From: Nitrosomonadales bacterium
GTDB taxonomy: Bacteria > Pseudomonadota > Gammaproteobacteria > Burkholderiales > Methylophilaceae
Length of the DNA stretch: 33,554 bases
Direction: 5' to 3'
NCBI GenBank assembly: GCA_028344855.1
Contig: JAOMCC010000008.1
Location: 1-33,554, forward strand
Shown here: positions 9,612-17,397 of the stretch, piece after piece
How the letters are laid out: each line of letters opens with the position of its first letter
Numbering within the stretch: position 1 is the first letter of the stretch
Program-made: the position numbers and the translations under genes
Notes under the pieces: model-generated
What the model saw: the letters and a program-made list of their open reading frames with translations, nothing else
Told to the model about the DNA's origin: nothing
Database searches by the model: none

Positions 9612-10883
9612 TCAGAGCTCTATTTCACCATTTTGGGTAACTAAATGAGCATATGGCATTGGAAATAAAAGTACTCCACCATTTTGAATATAATCTTTCT
9701 CCCTGGCTACTATTTCATCCTTAAAGTACCAAGGCAATACTAACATACAACTTGGATTTTTAAGATATGCCGTCTCCTCTGAAATTAAATCAATATCACT
9801 TCCTAGTGTCTTCAACCCAACTTTACTTTTCTGTTTTTCACTGATGAATGGAATTTTTTTCTTGTCTAAACCAAAATATTGAAGGAGTACGTTACCTTTA
9901 GTTGATGCACCTAAACCAAGGATTAAGTTTCCCTTACTAATTTCACTATCAATATATTTATTTACTTTGAATTTTAAATCTTTCATTCTTGAATAAAAAT
10001 TTTTATAGGCATCAGCTTCATATAGGCCCAAAGACTCCTCTTCATCAATCAGTCTAGAAAGTTCATCACTGTCTTTCATTGATTTATCTATATGAGATAT
10101 AAAAACTATAGCACTTCCTCCATTGACTCTATTTTCTTCAGCATGGTGAAGGTGAAGTCCATTTGTTTTCATTAAGTATCTTAAAGTTTTTAAAGTGTAG
10201 TATTCAAGGTGTTCATGACAGATATCATAAAAATTTAGATTTTTTGTCATAGAAAGTGCATAGCTTAGCTGAATGCACCAAACGCCATCTTTATGTAAAT
10301 TTTCTTTTATTGATTTAACAAAGTCATTAGGTTTATCAAGATCATAAAACATTGCACATGAAGTAAAAACTTTAACTTTATCTCCATTTAGTGCTTTAAT
10401 AAATTTAGAAGAAGGGAAAAAATCATTAACTATTTGAATTGAAGATGTTACATGAGACCAATCAATATTTTTTGCTGGCTCAACTGCAATTCTTTTTAAT
10501 GAATCTGGAAACCATTGAATCATGGTGCAATCGTTTGCGCCTATGTCAACAACGATATCATCAACTTTTAGCTCGACATATTCTTGTGATCTAGAAACAA
10601 CTTTTTTTAAATCATTAATCATTGTTTCATTCGTACTAGATCGGTAAAAATAATTTGTATACAGCAATTCAGGATTTGTTGATTCTTTTAATTGAACCAA
10701 AGAACAATCTTTGTTATTGCATACCATTACTGTCATAGGGACTTTAATATTAGCTAATGGATTATCTATATTAGTCTCAACAAATGTTGGAGATAGAAAC
10801 TGAGCTGGAATTGAAATTGCCTCGTCTAGGTCCTTACAACCACAAATTCTGCAATGCTCAATACACTTATAGTCACTTTTCAT
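9612..10883 (-). CDS. Class I SAM-dependent methyltransferase, NDP-hexose C-methyltransferase-like (zinc-binding N-terminus)
   Basis: 423 aa; CRICGCKDL...CNNKDCSLVQL Zn-binding N-terminus, VDIGANDCTMIQWFPDSLKRIAVEPAKNIDW SAM motif, LGLGASTKGNVLLQYFGL C-terminal domain. Confidence 0.78.
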   Translation of the reverse strand: MKSDYKCIEHCRICGCKDLDEAISIPAQFLSPTFVETNIDNPLANIKVPMTVMVCNNKDCSLVQLKESTNPELLYTNYFYRSSTNETMINDLKKVVSRSQEYVELKVDDIVVDIGANDCTMIQWFPDSLKRIAVEPAKNIDWSHVTSSIQIVNDFFPSSKFIKALNGDKVKVFTSCAMFYDLDKPNDFVKSIKENLHKDGVWCIQLSYALSMTKNLNFYDICHEHLEYYTLKTLRYLMKTNGLHLHHAEENRVNGGSAIVFISHIDKSMKDSDELSRLIDEEESLGLYEADAYKNFYSRMKDLKFKVNKYIDSEISKGNLILGLGASTKGNVLLQYFGLDKKKIPFISEKQKSKVGLKTLGSDIDLISEETAYLKNPSCMLVLPWYFKDEIVAREKDYIQNGGVLLFPMPYAHLVTQNGEIEL

Positions 10884-10935
10884 TATGAGACTAACCGGGA
10901 ATAATTAATAAAAATAGTATAACTGAAAAATAAAT

Positions 10936-13239
10936 TTATTTCGCTTCAATATGAGCAGGAATACATGAAATATGGTATCGATCGTAAGCTTGAATAAAAC
11001 CTGATTCAATACTTTTTGTATACTCACAGATATTATAAACCGAAGATTTATCTACATTAGAAAGTAGTTTAAATTTTATCTCTTCAAAGTACTCAAGATT
11101 TGTTGCCAGTTTAATTGCTTTTTTTTCATATTGTAATTCAGATGATGTAATGAGCTCTGAGAGGCCTAAGTTTAATAACAAACTTGAAGCAACCATATTG
11201 GAAATTGAAGTTCCTTTTAAAGTTACAACAGGTATGCCCTGTCGAAGGAAGTCGCTTACAGTGCTATGTCCACCATATGGATAACAATCTAAAAATATAT
11301 CAGCTAATTTAATTCTTTCGTAATGATCTTGCCTGTATTCTTCTACGGAAGAAAATATTAATCTATTTTCATCCATACTTAATTTTTTACATTCTTTTCT
11401 TAAATTATTAATAGCTAAATCAGAAAATCCTGGAAACCATAGAACACTCCCTGGAACACTAGAAAGTAAACGAATCCATAAATCAAACATCTTAGGTGTA
11501 ATTTTCTGGCTACTATTAAAACAACAGAACACAAAGCCAGCATCAGGTAATCCTTGTGATTTTCGTGTAAAAATTTTCTTACTTACAGGAAGGTTATCTT
11601 CATTTGGCTGACAGCATTTAGGTAAATAGATAACTTTTTCTGTATAAAACTTCTGAGATTCTTTTGAGATAATAAATTTATCTGAAAAAATATAATCAAT
11701 ATAATTTACAGCAGTAGTTCCTGGATAACCTAAATAATTAATTTGAATCGGAGCCACTCTCATTGCAAAGATTCCTGACCTACTATTCTTAGTGTAGCAA
11801 CCTAAATCAATTGCAATATCAATTTTTTTTTCTCTTGCCAATAATGCAACTTTTTTATCAGAATAGTTTTCTAAATCAAAAAATTCGTCAAAAGAATTTT
11901 TAATTCTAATTCTTGTTTCACTATTATTTTTTTTTGTGACAGAAAAACCATATAATTCAAATTTTGATTTATCATGTAATTCTAATAAACCAGCTATTAA
12001 AAAACCGACAGGATGATCACTAAAATCGCCTGAAAAATATCCTATTTTTATTTTCTTATTTTTTTTGTATTTTTTTATTGGGCCAAGGGAATCATTTAGT
12101 GGAAATTTATCATTAGCCCATACCTCAGCAGCTTTTTTTTGAATACTTAAGTCATCGAAATTATTACAAATAGCTAATGGGTGAGCTACATGAAGTTTTT
12201 GATTCAGTCTTAGCTTGATTAAGTTAAAATCATCCTCAAAATTACTCCAGTCACAAATACTATTTTTTGCATAAAACCGCTCTCCAAATACATATTTACT
12301 ATTTTTGTCGATTTCTAATGCTTTAGTAAATAATATTATTGCTTTATCAATCTCTTTTACAGATTGATAAAAGTAGGCCTTTTGAACATAAGCTTCTGCT
12401 TTATTAGGATCAAGCATAATTGCTTTGTCAAAAAATAATACTGCTTGTTTATATTCATTATTTTTAGAATATGAAATAGCAAGATTAATATATACCTCGT
12501 AATCTTCATTGACTTCTAGTGATTTCCTTAAGCATTTAATTCCCTCCTCAAATTCTCCTTGATTGTTATAAATATATCCTAAATTTCTGTATGCACTCGA
12601 ATTTTCGGGATTAATTTCAATTGATTTCTGATATGAACTTATTGCTTCATCGACTTTACCTAATTTATGTAAAACATTACCGTACTTAATATATGTATCT
12701 TCATTACCTGAGTCCATTTTAAATATTTTTTGGTAGGTATTAAGAGATTCTTTTAGCTTTCCAGAATCGTATAGCATTTCAGCTTTGTTAATATATGCAT
12801 CAATATAATTGGGACTTAAATCAATAATTTTTTGAAAGCACTCTATTGACTCGCTTAATCTATTTAAATGTCTAAGAGTAATTGCTTTTCTTAGGTAGGC
12901 TTTTATATAAGTTGAGTCTAGCTCAATAGACTTATCAAAAAATATTAATGCTTCATCTAATTTATTATTTAAAGAAAGTGCGATTCCTAAGTCTACTAAA
13001 ACTAAAGGTTGTTTTGCATTAATTTTTAAAGATTTTTTTAATAGATTGATTCCATCAGCAAGATTCTTATTTCTTAATGATATTTGAGCTAAAAGATTAA
13101 TAAGGGAAAACTCATTTGGAAAATTTTTTTCTGCTTTTTTGAGAATTACATAAGCTGACTCAAAATCATTATCCTTTAAATATTTTAATGATTCTTTTAA
13201 TATATCTTCAAGATTAGTAAGATTTTTTTTTGTAACCAT
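10936..13239 (-). CDS. TPR-repeat GT41 (OGT/SPINDLY-like) protein glycosyltransferase
   Basis: 767 aa; multiple N-terminal TPRs; catalytic region KIGYFSGDFSDHPVGFLIAGLLELHDKSKFELYGFS, APIQINYLGYPGTT, FCCFNSSQKITPKMFDLW, DIFLDCYPYGGHSTVSDFLRQGIPVVTLKG. Confidence 0.9.
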   Translation of the reverse strand: MVTKKNLTNLEDILKESLKYLKDNDFESAYVILKKAEKNFPNEFSLINLLAQISLRNKNLADGINLLKKSLKINAKQPLVLVDLGIALSLNNKLDEALIFFDKSIELDSTYIKAYLRKAITLRHLNRLSESIECFQKIIDLSPNYIDAYINKAEMLYDSGKLKESLNTYQKIFKMDSGNEDTYIKYGNVLHKLGKVDEAISSYQKSIEINPENSSAYRNLGYIYNNQGEFEEGIKCLRKSLEVNEDYEVYINLAISYSKNNEYKQAVLFFDKAIMLDPNKAEAYVQKAYFYQSVKEIDKAIILFTKALEIDKNSKYVFGERFYAKNSICDWSNFEDDFNLIKLRLNQKLHVAHPLAICNNFDDLSIQKKAAEVWANDKFPLNDSLGPIKKYKKNKKIKIGYFSGDFSDHPVGFLIAGLLELHDKSKFELYGFSVTKKNNSETRIRIKNSFDEFFDLENYSDKKVALLAREKKIDIAIDLGCYTKNSRSGIFAMRVAPIQINYLGYPGTTAVNYIDYIFSDKFIISKESQKFYTEKVIYLPKCCQPNEDNLPVSKKIFTRKSQGLPDAGFVFCCFNSSQKITPKMFDLWIRLLSSVPGSVLWFPGFSDLAINNLRKECKKLSMDENRLIFSSVEEYRQDHYERIKLADIFLDCYPYGGHSTVSDFLRQGIPVVTLKGTSISNMVASSLLLNLGLSELITSSELQYEKKAIKLATNLEYFEEIKFKLLSNVDKSSVYNICEYTKSIESGFIQAYDRYHISCIPAHIEAK

Positions 13240-13274
13240 TATGTTATTAATTTAAAAATTAAAAAAATATTATA

Positions 13275-13359
13275 TGGTGCCGTCGGAGAGACTCGAACTC
13301 TCACGACTTTCGTCACTACCCCCTCAAGGTAGCGTGTCTACCAATTCCACCACGACGGC
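13275..13359 (-). tRNA. tRNA-Leu(GAG), CCA encoded
   Basis: Reverse complement GCCGTCGTGGTGGAATTGGTAGACACGCTACCTTGAGGGGGTAGTGACGAAAGTCGTGAGAGTTCGAGTCTCTCCGACGGCACCA; class II with variable arm; anticodon GAG. Confidence 0.96.
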
Positions 13360-13375
13360 AAATTTATCAGTCATG

Positions 13376-13714
13376 TTAGTTTGGAATATCTTGACTTACT
13401 GAGTTTGCATCAGTTTTGTCTTCAGTATTATTATTTAATTTAGAATTTTCAGTTGCAATAGTTGCTGCTGCAGATGTTTTATGTTTGCTGCTTGCAATAA
13501 ATGCTAAAGCAATACTCGTACAAAAAAATAAAGTTACGCTAATTGATGTAGCACGTGTTAAGAAATTTGAAGACCCTTGTACACCAAAAACACTTCCTGA
13601 ATTCCCTCCTCCAAAAGCTGCTCCTGCATCAGCACCTTTTCCATGCTGAATCAAGACTAGCCCAATAACTGTAATACTGACAATAACGTGAATAATTAAA
13701 ATTAAATTTTCCAT
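13376..13714 (-). CDS. secG: Preprotein translocase subunit SecG
   Basis: 112 aa; two TM segments, VLIQHGKGADAGAAFGGGNSGSVFGVQGSSNFLTRAT. Confidence 0.95.
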   Translation of the reverse strand: MENLILIIHVIVSITVIGLVLIQHGKGADAGAAFGGGNSGSVFGVQGSSNFLTRATSISVTLFFCTSIALAFIASSKHKTSAAATIATENSKLNNNTEDKTDANSVSQDIPN

Positions 13715-13742
13715 ATTAAAAAAGACCTATTATAAGATTTAT

Positions 13743-14510
13743 TTATTTACCATTTTCTGCTCTAGAACAAATATGACTGAATTCATCAAAATTAACTGAT
13801 GCTCTTCCAATTAATACTCCATCCAAGCTCTCAGAAGCAAATAATTGTAACGCATTTTTTGGGTTTACGCTTCCACCATAAATAATATTAAAATTTTTAA
13901 ATTCTTTTTTATTCTCACAAACAAGGTTTCTTATAAAAATACACATTTTATTAGCTTGGTCTGGTGAAGCAGCCATATCTGATCCAATCGCCCATATGGG
14001 CTCATATGCAATAATAGAATTTTCAAAGATTTCATTGCCAAAAATTTTAATAATAGTTTTAATTTGTGATGAAACTACACTTTCCATGATTCCAGCTTCT
14101 CTCTCTATCAGAGTCTCTCCAACACATAAAACCGGTATCATTTTATATTTTTTTATTTTCTCAAATTTAGCTGCAATATTTTCGTCAGACTCACAATAAG
14201 CAGTACTGCGCTCAGAATGTCCAACAATTACATATTTTGCACCAAATTCTTGTAACATTTTTGCGCTAACTTCTCCTGTATGCGGGCCGTTCTCAAATTT
14301 AGCAACATTTTGACCCCCCCAATTAATATTAGTATTTTGTAGAAATTTTTGCGCCTGAAACAAATACGGATAAGGTAAACATAAACCAATATTTAAATTT
14401 TTAAATTTATTAAAATTAATTTTAATGTTTTTCAAAAAAGATTCGTTAAAACTTAGGGAACCATTCATTTTCATATTAGCTATTATTATCTTTTTTTTAT
14501 TTAAGTTCAT
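13743..14510 (-). CDS. tpiA: Triosephosphate isomerase
   Basis: NMKMNGS, YVIVGHSERS, AYEPIWAIG, IYGGSVNPKNA motifs. Confidence 0.96.
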   Translation of the reverse strand: MNLNKKKIIIANMKMNGSLSFNESFLKNIKINFNKFKNLNIGLCLPYPYLFQAQKFLQNTNINWGGQNVAKFENGPHTGEVSAKMLQEFGAKYVIVGHSERSTAYCESDENIAAKFEKIKKYKMIPVLCVGETLIEREAGIMESVVSSQIKTIIKIFGNEIFENSIIAYEPIWAIGSDMAASPDQANKMCIFIRNLVCENKKEFKNFNIIYGGSVNPKNALQLFASESLDGVLIGRASVNFDEFSHICSRAENGK

Positions 14511-16197
14511 TTTGACTCATAATGTTTAATTGTATTGAAGACTTATTATTAAATTCATTAATTTCTAAAGTATAAATAACCTCTATTCTATCAGCCAATT
14601 CATTCGAAAAATTGAAAAAAATTGCTTCATATTGGCCATTATCATTTTCTAAAATACATTTATTATGTTTATTTGCAATAATTTCCTGCTTAATCACATA
14701 GAAAATTCCAAAAAAAACTGGCGCTGGAAAACCTTGTCCCCATATTTGAGAATTGATTACTTTTATAGTTTCAATATTCATATATTCTTTTGGAATCGCT
14801 TTATCATTTTCTATAATAATTTTTAAATCATTTGAAGATAAATTCTTTTTAGCAATCAATTCAAACTCAGAACAAAAAAGGGAAAAATCTTCTTTTTTGA
14901 TACTTAAACCTGCAGCCATAGCATGACCTCCGAAAGTGATAATCAAAGAAGAATTTTTTTTGCTTATTAAATCAAGCGCGTCTCTTAAATGAAAGTTGGG
15001 TATAGATCTTCCAGAACCCTTTAAATTACCAGCTTCGTCTTTTGCAAAAATTATTGTTGGACGAAAATATTTTTCCTTAAGTCTTGAAGCCAATATTCCC
15101 ACAACACCCTGATGCCATTCGTTATCAAATAATGAGATTGAATATGTATTGCTGATTAGATGATTATCGACAATAGAAAATGCTTCTTGTTTCATTTTAT
15201 CTTCAATAATCTTTCTCTGTTGATTAATAATATTTAATTTCTTAGCATACATCTTTGCTTCATTTTTATTTTTTGAAATTAAACATTTTATGCCTATACT
15301 CATATCACTTAATCTTCCTGCTGCATTTATTTTTGGGGCAATTAGATAGGATAAATCTGAAGTTTTAATATCCACAAACTTTTTTTTACATAAATTTAAG
15401 ATTGCCTCAATACCAAAATTACAGCTTCCGGTTCTAATTTTTTTTATTCCAAAATTTACAAGCACCCTGTTATTAAAATCAAGTTTAACTAAATCAGCTA
15501 TTGTGCCTAGTGCAACTAAATCAATCAAATCACCAAGAGAAGGTTCTGCAATTTTATAATTATGATCATCATTTTTTTTATTTCTAATTTGAGATCTGAC
15601 TAAAATTAAAACATAAAAAATTACACCTGCCCCACATAAATTTTTACTAGGAAATTTACATGATAATTGATTTGGATTAACTATAAATTTTGTGTTGGGG
15701 AGTTTATCGCCTGGTAAATGATGATCAGTTATAACGACATCAATACCGTAAGTATTTGCTTTTTGAACCCCTTTTATACTAGCAATTCCGTTATCAACAG
15801 TTAAGATTAACCCTGGATTTTTTTTATATGCTAAATCAACAATTTCAGGAGTTAACCCATAACCAAATTTAAATCTATTGGGTACAATAAAATCTACGTT
15901 AGCTCCAAATTTCTTTAAACCAAGATATGCGCATGCTGTAGCTGTTGCTCCATCAACATCGTAATCGCCAATAATAACAATCTTTTCTTTTCTATTAATT
16001 TTATCAATTAACAAATTTGCTACATCTTTTCCAGATTTTAATAAATCAGGTGAAATCAATTTGTCGAAAGAATAATCGACATCTTGAATCGATTTAATAT
16101 CTCTTGCAGCAAATAAATTTGATAGTACTGGATTGGTATCATTTTTAATTAAAGAATTAAAAATTTTTAAATCTACGTTTTTTTCTTTATGAAGCAT
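14497..16197 (-). CDS. recJ: Single-stranded-DNA-specific exonuclease RecJ
   Basis: IGDYDVDGATATA, LTVDNGIAS, VITDHHLPG (DHH), GAGVIFYVL, GGHAMAAGLSI (DHHA1). Confidence 0.95.
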   Translation of the reverse strand: MLHKEKNVDLKIFNSLIKNDTNPVLSNLFAARDIKSIQDVDYSFDKLISPDLLKSGKDVANLLIDKINRKEKIVIIGDYDVDGATATACAYLGLKKFGANVDFIVPNRFKFGYGLTPEIVDLAYKKNPGLILTVDNGIASIKGVQKANTYGIDVVITDHHLPGDKLPNTKFIVNPNQLSCKFPSKNLCGAGVIFYVLILVRSQIRNKKNDDHNYKIAEPSLGDLIDLVALGTIADLVKLDFNNRVLVNFGIKKIRTGSCNFGIEAILNLCKKKFVDIKTSDLSYLIAPKINAAGRLSDMSIGIKCLISKNKNEAKMYAKKLNIINQQRKIIEDKMKQEAFSIVDNHLISNTYSISLFDNEWHQGVVGILASRLKEKYFRPTIIFAKDEAGNLKGSGRSIPNFHLRDALDLISKKNSSLIITFGGHAMAAGLSIKKEDFSLFCSEFELIAKKNLSSNDLKIIIENDKAIPKEYMNIETIKVINSQIWGQGFPAPVFFGIFYVIKQEIIANKHNKCILENDNGQYEAIFFNFSNELADRIEVIYTLEINEFNNKSSIQLNIMSQNELK

Positions 16198-16250
16198 TTA
16201 GATATTTTCTTCTTATATATCTTTTTTTGAATTCAATAAATTTTCTAGTT

Positions 16251-16385
16251 TTAATTAAATATACCTAAATATATTAAGAGACCAAAATAAAGTAACGCAA
16301 AAAAAGCAATAATAAAAAAAACATATAGTAGTGTTTTATAAATTTTGGTAAGTAATTTCTTTATATCTTTTAAATCTTCTTCCAT
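16251..16385 (-). CDS. Small single-TM hypothetical protein (44 aa), below ORF-track cutoff
   Basis: Minus-strand MEEDLKDIKKLLTKIYKTLLYVFFIIAFFALLYFGLLIYLGIFN*; charged amphipathic N-terminus then one hydrophobic segment; fills the gap between recJ and tRNA-Leu. Confidence 0.5.
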   Translation of the reverse strand: MEEDLKDIKKLLTKIYKTLLYVFFIIAFFALLYFGLLIYLGIFN

Positions 16386-16416
16386 ATTTGTGAGTGTAAT
16401 TTAATTAAAATTATTT

Positions 16417-16503
16417 TGGTGCCCGGGGCCGGAATCGAACCGGCACGACCGCAAAGTCGAGGGATTTTAAGTCCCTTGTGTCTACCAATTTCACCACCCG
16501 GGC
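16417..16503 (-). tRNA. tRNA-Leu(TAA), CCA encoded
   Basis: Reverse complement GCCCGGGTGGTGAAATTGGTAGACACAAGGGACTTAAAATCCCTCGACTTTGCGGTCGTGCCGGTTCGATTCCGGCCCCGGGCACCA; anticodon TAA. Confidence 0.96.
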
Positions 16504-16545
16504 AAATAAGATATTTTATCATTACTTTTAACTATAATTTAAAAA

Positions 16546-16619
16546 TGGAGGCGCGTGCCGGAATCGAACCGGCGTCTAAGGCTTTGCAGGCCTCTGCATA
16601 ACCACTTTGCTAACGCGCC
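16546..16619 (-). tRNA. tRNA-Cys(GCA), CCA encoded
   Basis: Reverse complement GGCGCGTTAGCAAAGTGGTTATGCAGAGGCCTGCAAAGCCTTAGACGCCGGTTCGATTCCGGCACGCGCCTCCA; anticodon GCA. Confidence 0.96.
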
Positions 16620-16672
16620 AATTTCTCTTAAATTTAAATTGGCAAATTTTATTTCCCTATTTAAATTGGAAT

Positions 16673-16748
16673 TGGAGCGGGAAACGAGGTTCGAACTCGC
16701 GACCTATACCTTGGCAAGGTATCGCTCTACCAGCTGAGCTATTCCCGC
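16673..16748 (-). tRNA. tRNA-Gly(GCC), CCA encoded
   Basis: Reverse complement GCGGGAATAGCTCAGCTGGTAGAGCGATACCTTGCCAAGGTATAGGTCGCGAGTTCGAACCTCGTTTCCCGCTCCA; anticodon GCC. Confidence 0.96.
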
Positions 16749-16809
16749 ATTGAGAAGGCAGTATTTTAGCTTCTTTTTACAACCTGTCAATCTTGTTCAA
16801 TATTCTTTC

Positions 16810-17385
16810 TTAAAAATCTTTTTGTTCTTTTATTATTTTAAAAGCTATTTTTAAATAGTAAATCATAGACACTATTGTCAAAAAAGCAGCAATATAAATT
16901 AATATTTTCCCTAACAATGCAATAGGTATAAATAAAATGTTGTCATAATAAAGTAAAAACAATATTGCGATCATTTGCATTGTTGTTTTAACTTTACCAA
17001 TAAATGCAACAGCTATACTACCTGATTTTCCAAGGGTAGCCATCCATTCCCTAAGTGAGCTAATTGTAAATTCCCTTGCAATAATAATAAAAGCAATAGT
17101 TGAATCTAGTCGATCTATTTGTACCAATAAAATTAGTGCAGCTATTACAATTAATTTATCAGCAACTGGATCAATAAAAGCACCAAAACTTGAAGTTTGA
17201 TTCAATTTTCTTGCTAAATAACCATCTAACCAATCTGTTATAGCAGCAAGTAAAAATATCAAAGTTGCTACTAAATTTTTATGGTAAGGAGATAAAGTAT
17301 TATCTGATAAGTAAAAAACTAATATAAGGCATGGAATTAGAGCGATTCTAAGTAAAGTAAGATTATTTGGTATATTCAACATCAT
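16810..17385 (-). CDS. pgsA: CDP-diacylglycerol--glycerol-3-phosphate 3-phosphatidyltransferase
   Basis: NIPNNLTLLRIALIPCLI and CDP-alcohol phosphatidyltransferase motif DWLDGYLARKLNQTSSFGAFIDPVADKL. Confidence 0.96.
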   Translation of the reverse strand: MMLNIPNNLTLLRIALIPCLILVFYLSDNTLSPYHKNLVATLIFLLAAITDWLDGYLARKLNQTSSFGAFIDPVADKLIVIAALILLVQIDRLDSTIAFIIIAREFTISSLREWMATLGKSGSIAVAFIGKVKTTMQMIAILFLLYYDNILFIPIALLGKILIYIAAFLTIVSMIYYLKIAFKIIKEQKDF

Positions 17386-17397
17386 AATTTTTAAATC

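Noticed and set aside
5255-13239. TPR-coding DNA as a nucleotide repeat or CRISPR-like array
   Set aside because: Repetition is at the degenerate protein level (34-aa TPR units); I saw no conserved DNA repeat/spacer pattern and no cas genes.
4690-13359. Active mobile element or prophage carrying the glycosyltransferase block
   Set aside because: No integrase, transposase, phage genes or clear terminal repeats were seen; an island origin remains only a hypothesis.
13416-14199. Plus-strand ORFs 13416-13649 and 13996-14199
   Set aside because: Antisense to secG and tpiA, which have clear motifs.
16416-16737. Plus-strand ORFs 16416-16601 and 16555-16737 (MVPGAGIEPARPQSRGIL..., RETRFELATYTLARYRSTS)
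   Set aside because: They are antisense translations of the tRNA-Leu, tRNA-Cys and tRNA-Gly genes, a well-known spurious ORF pattern.
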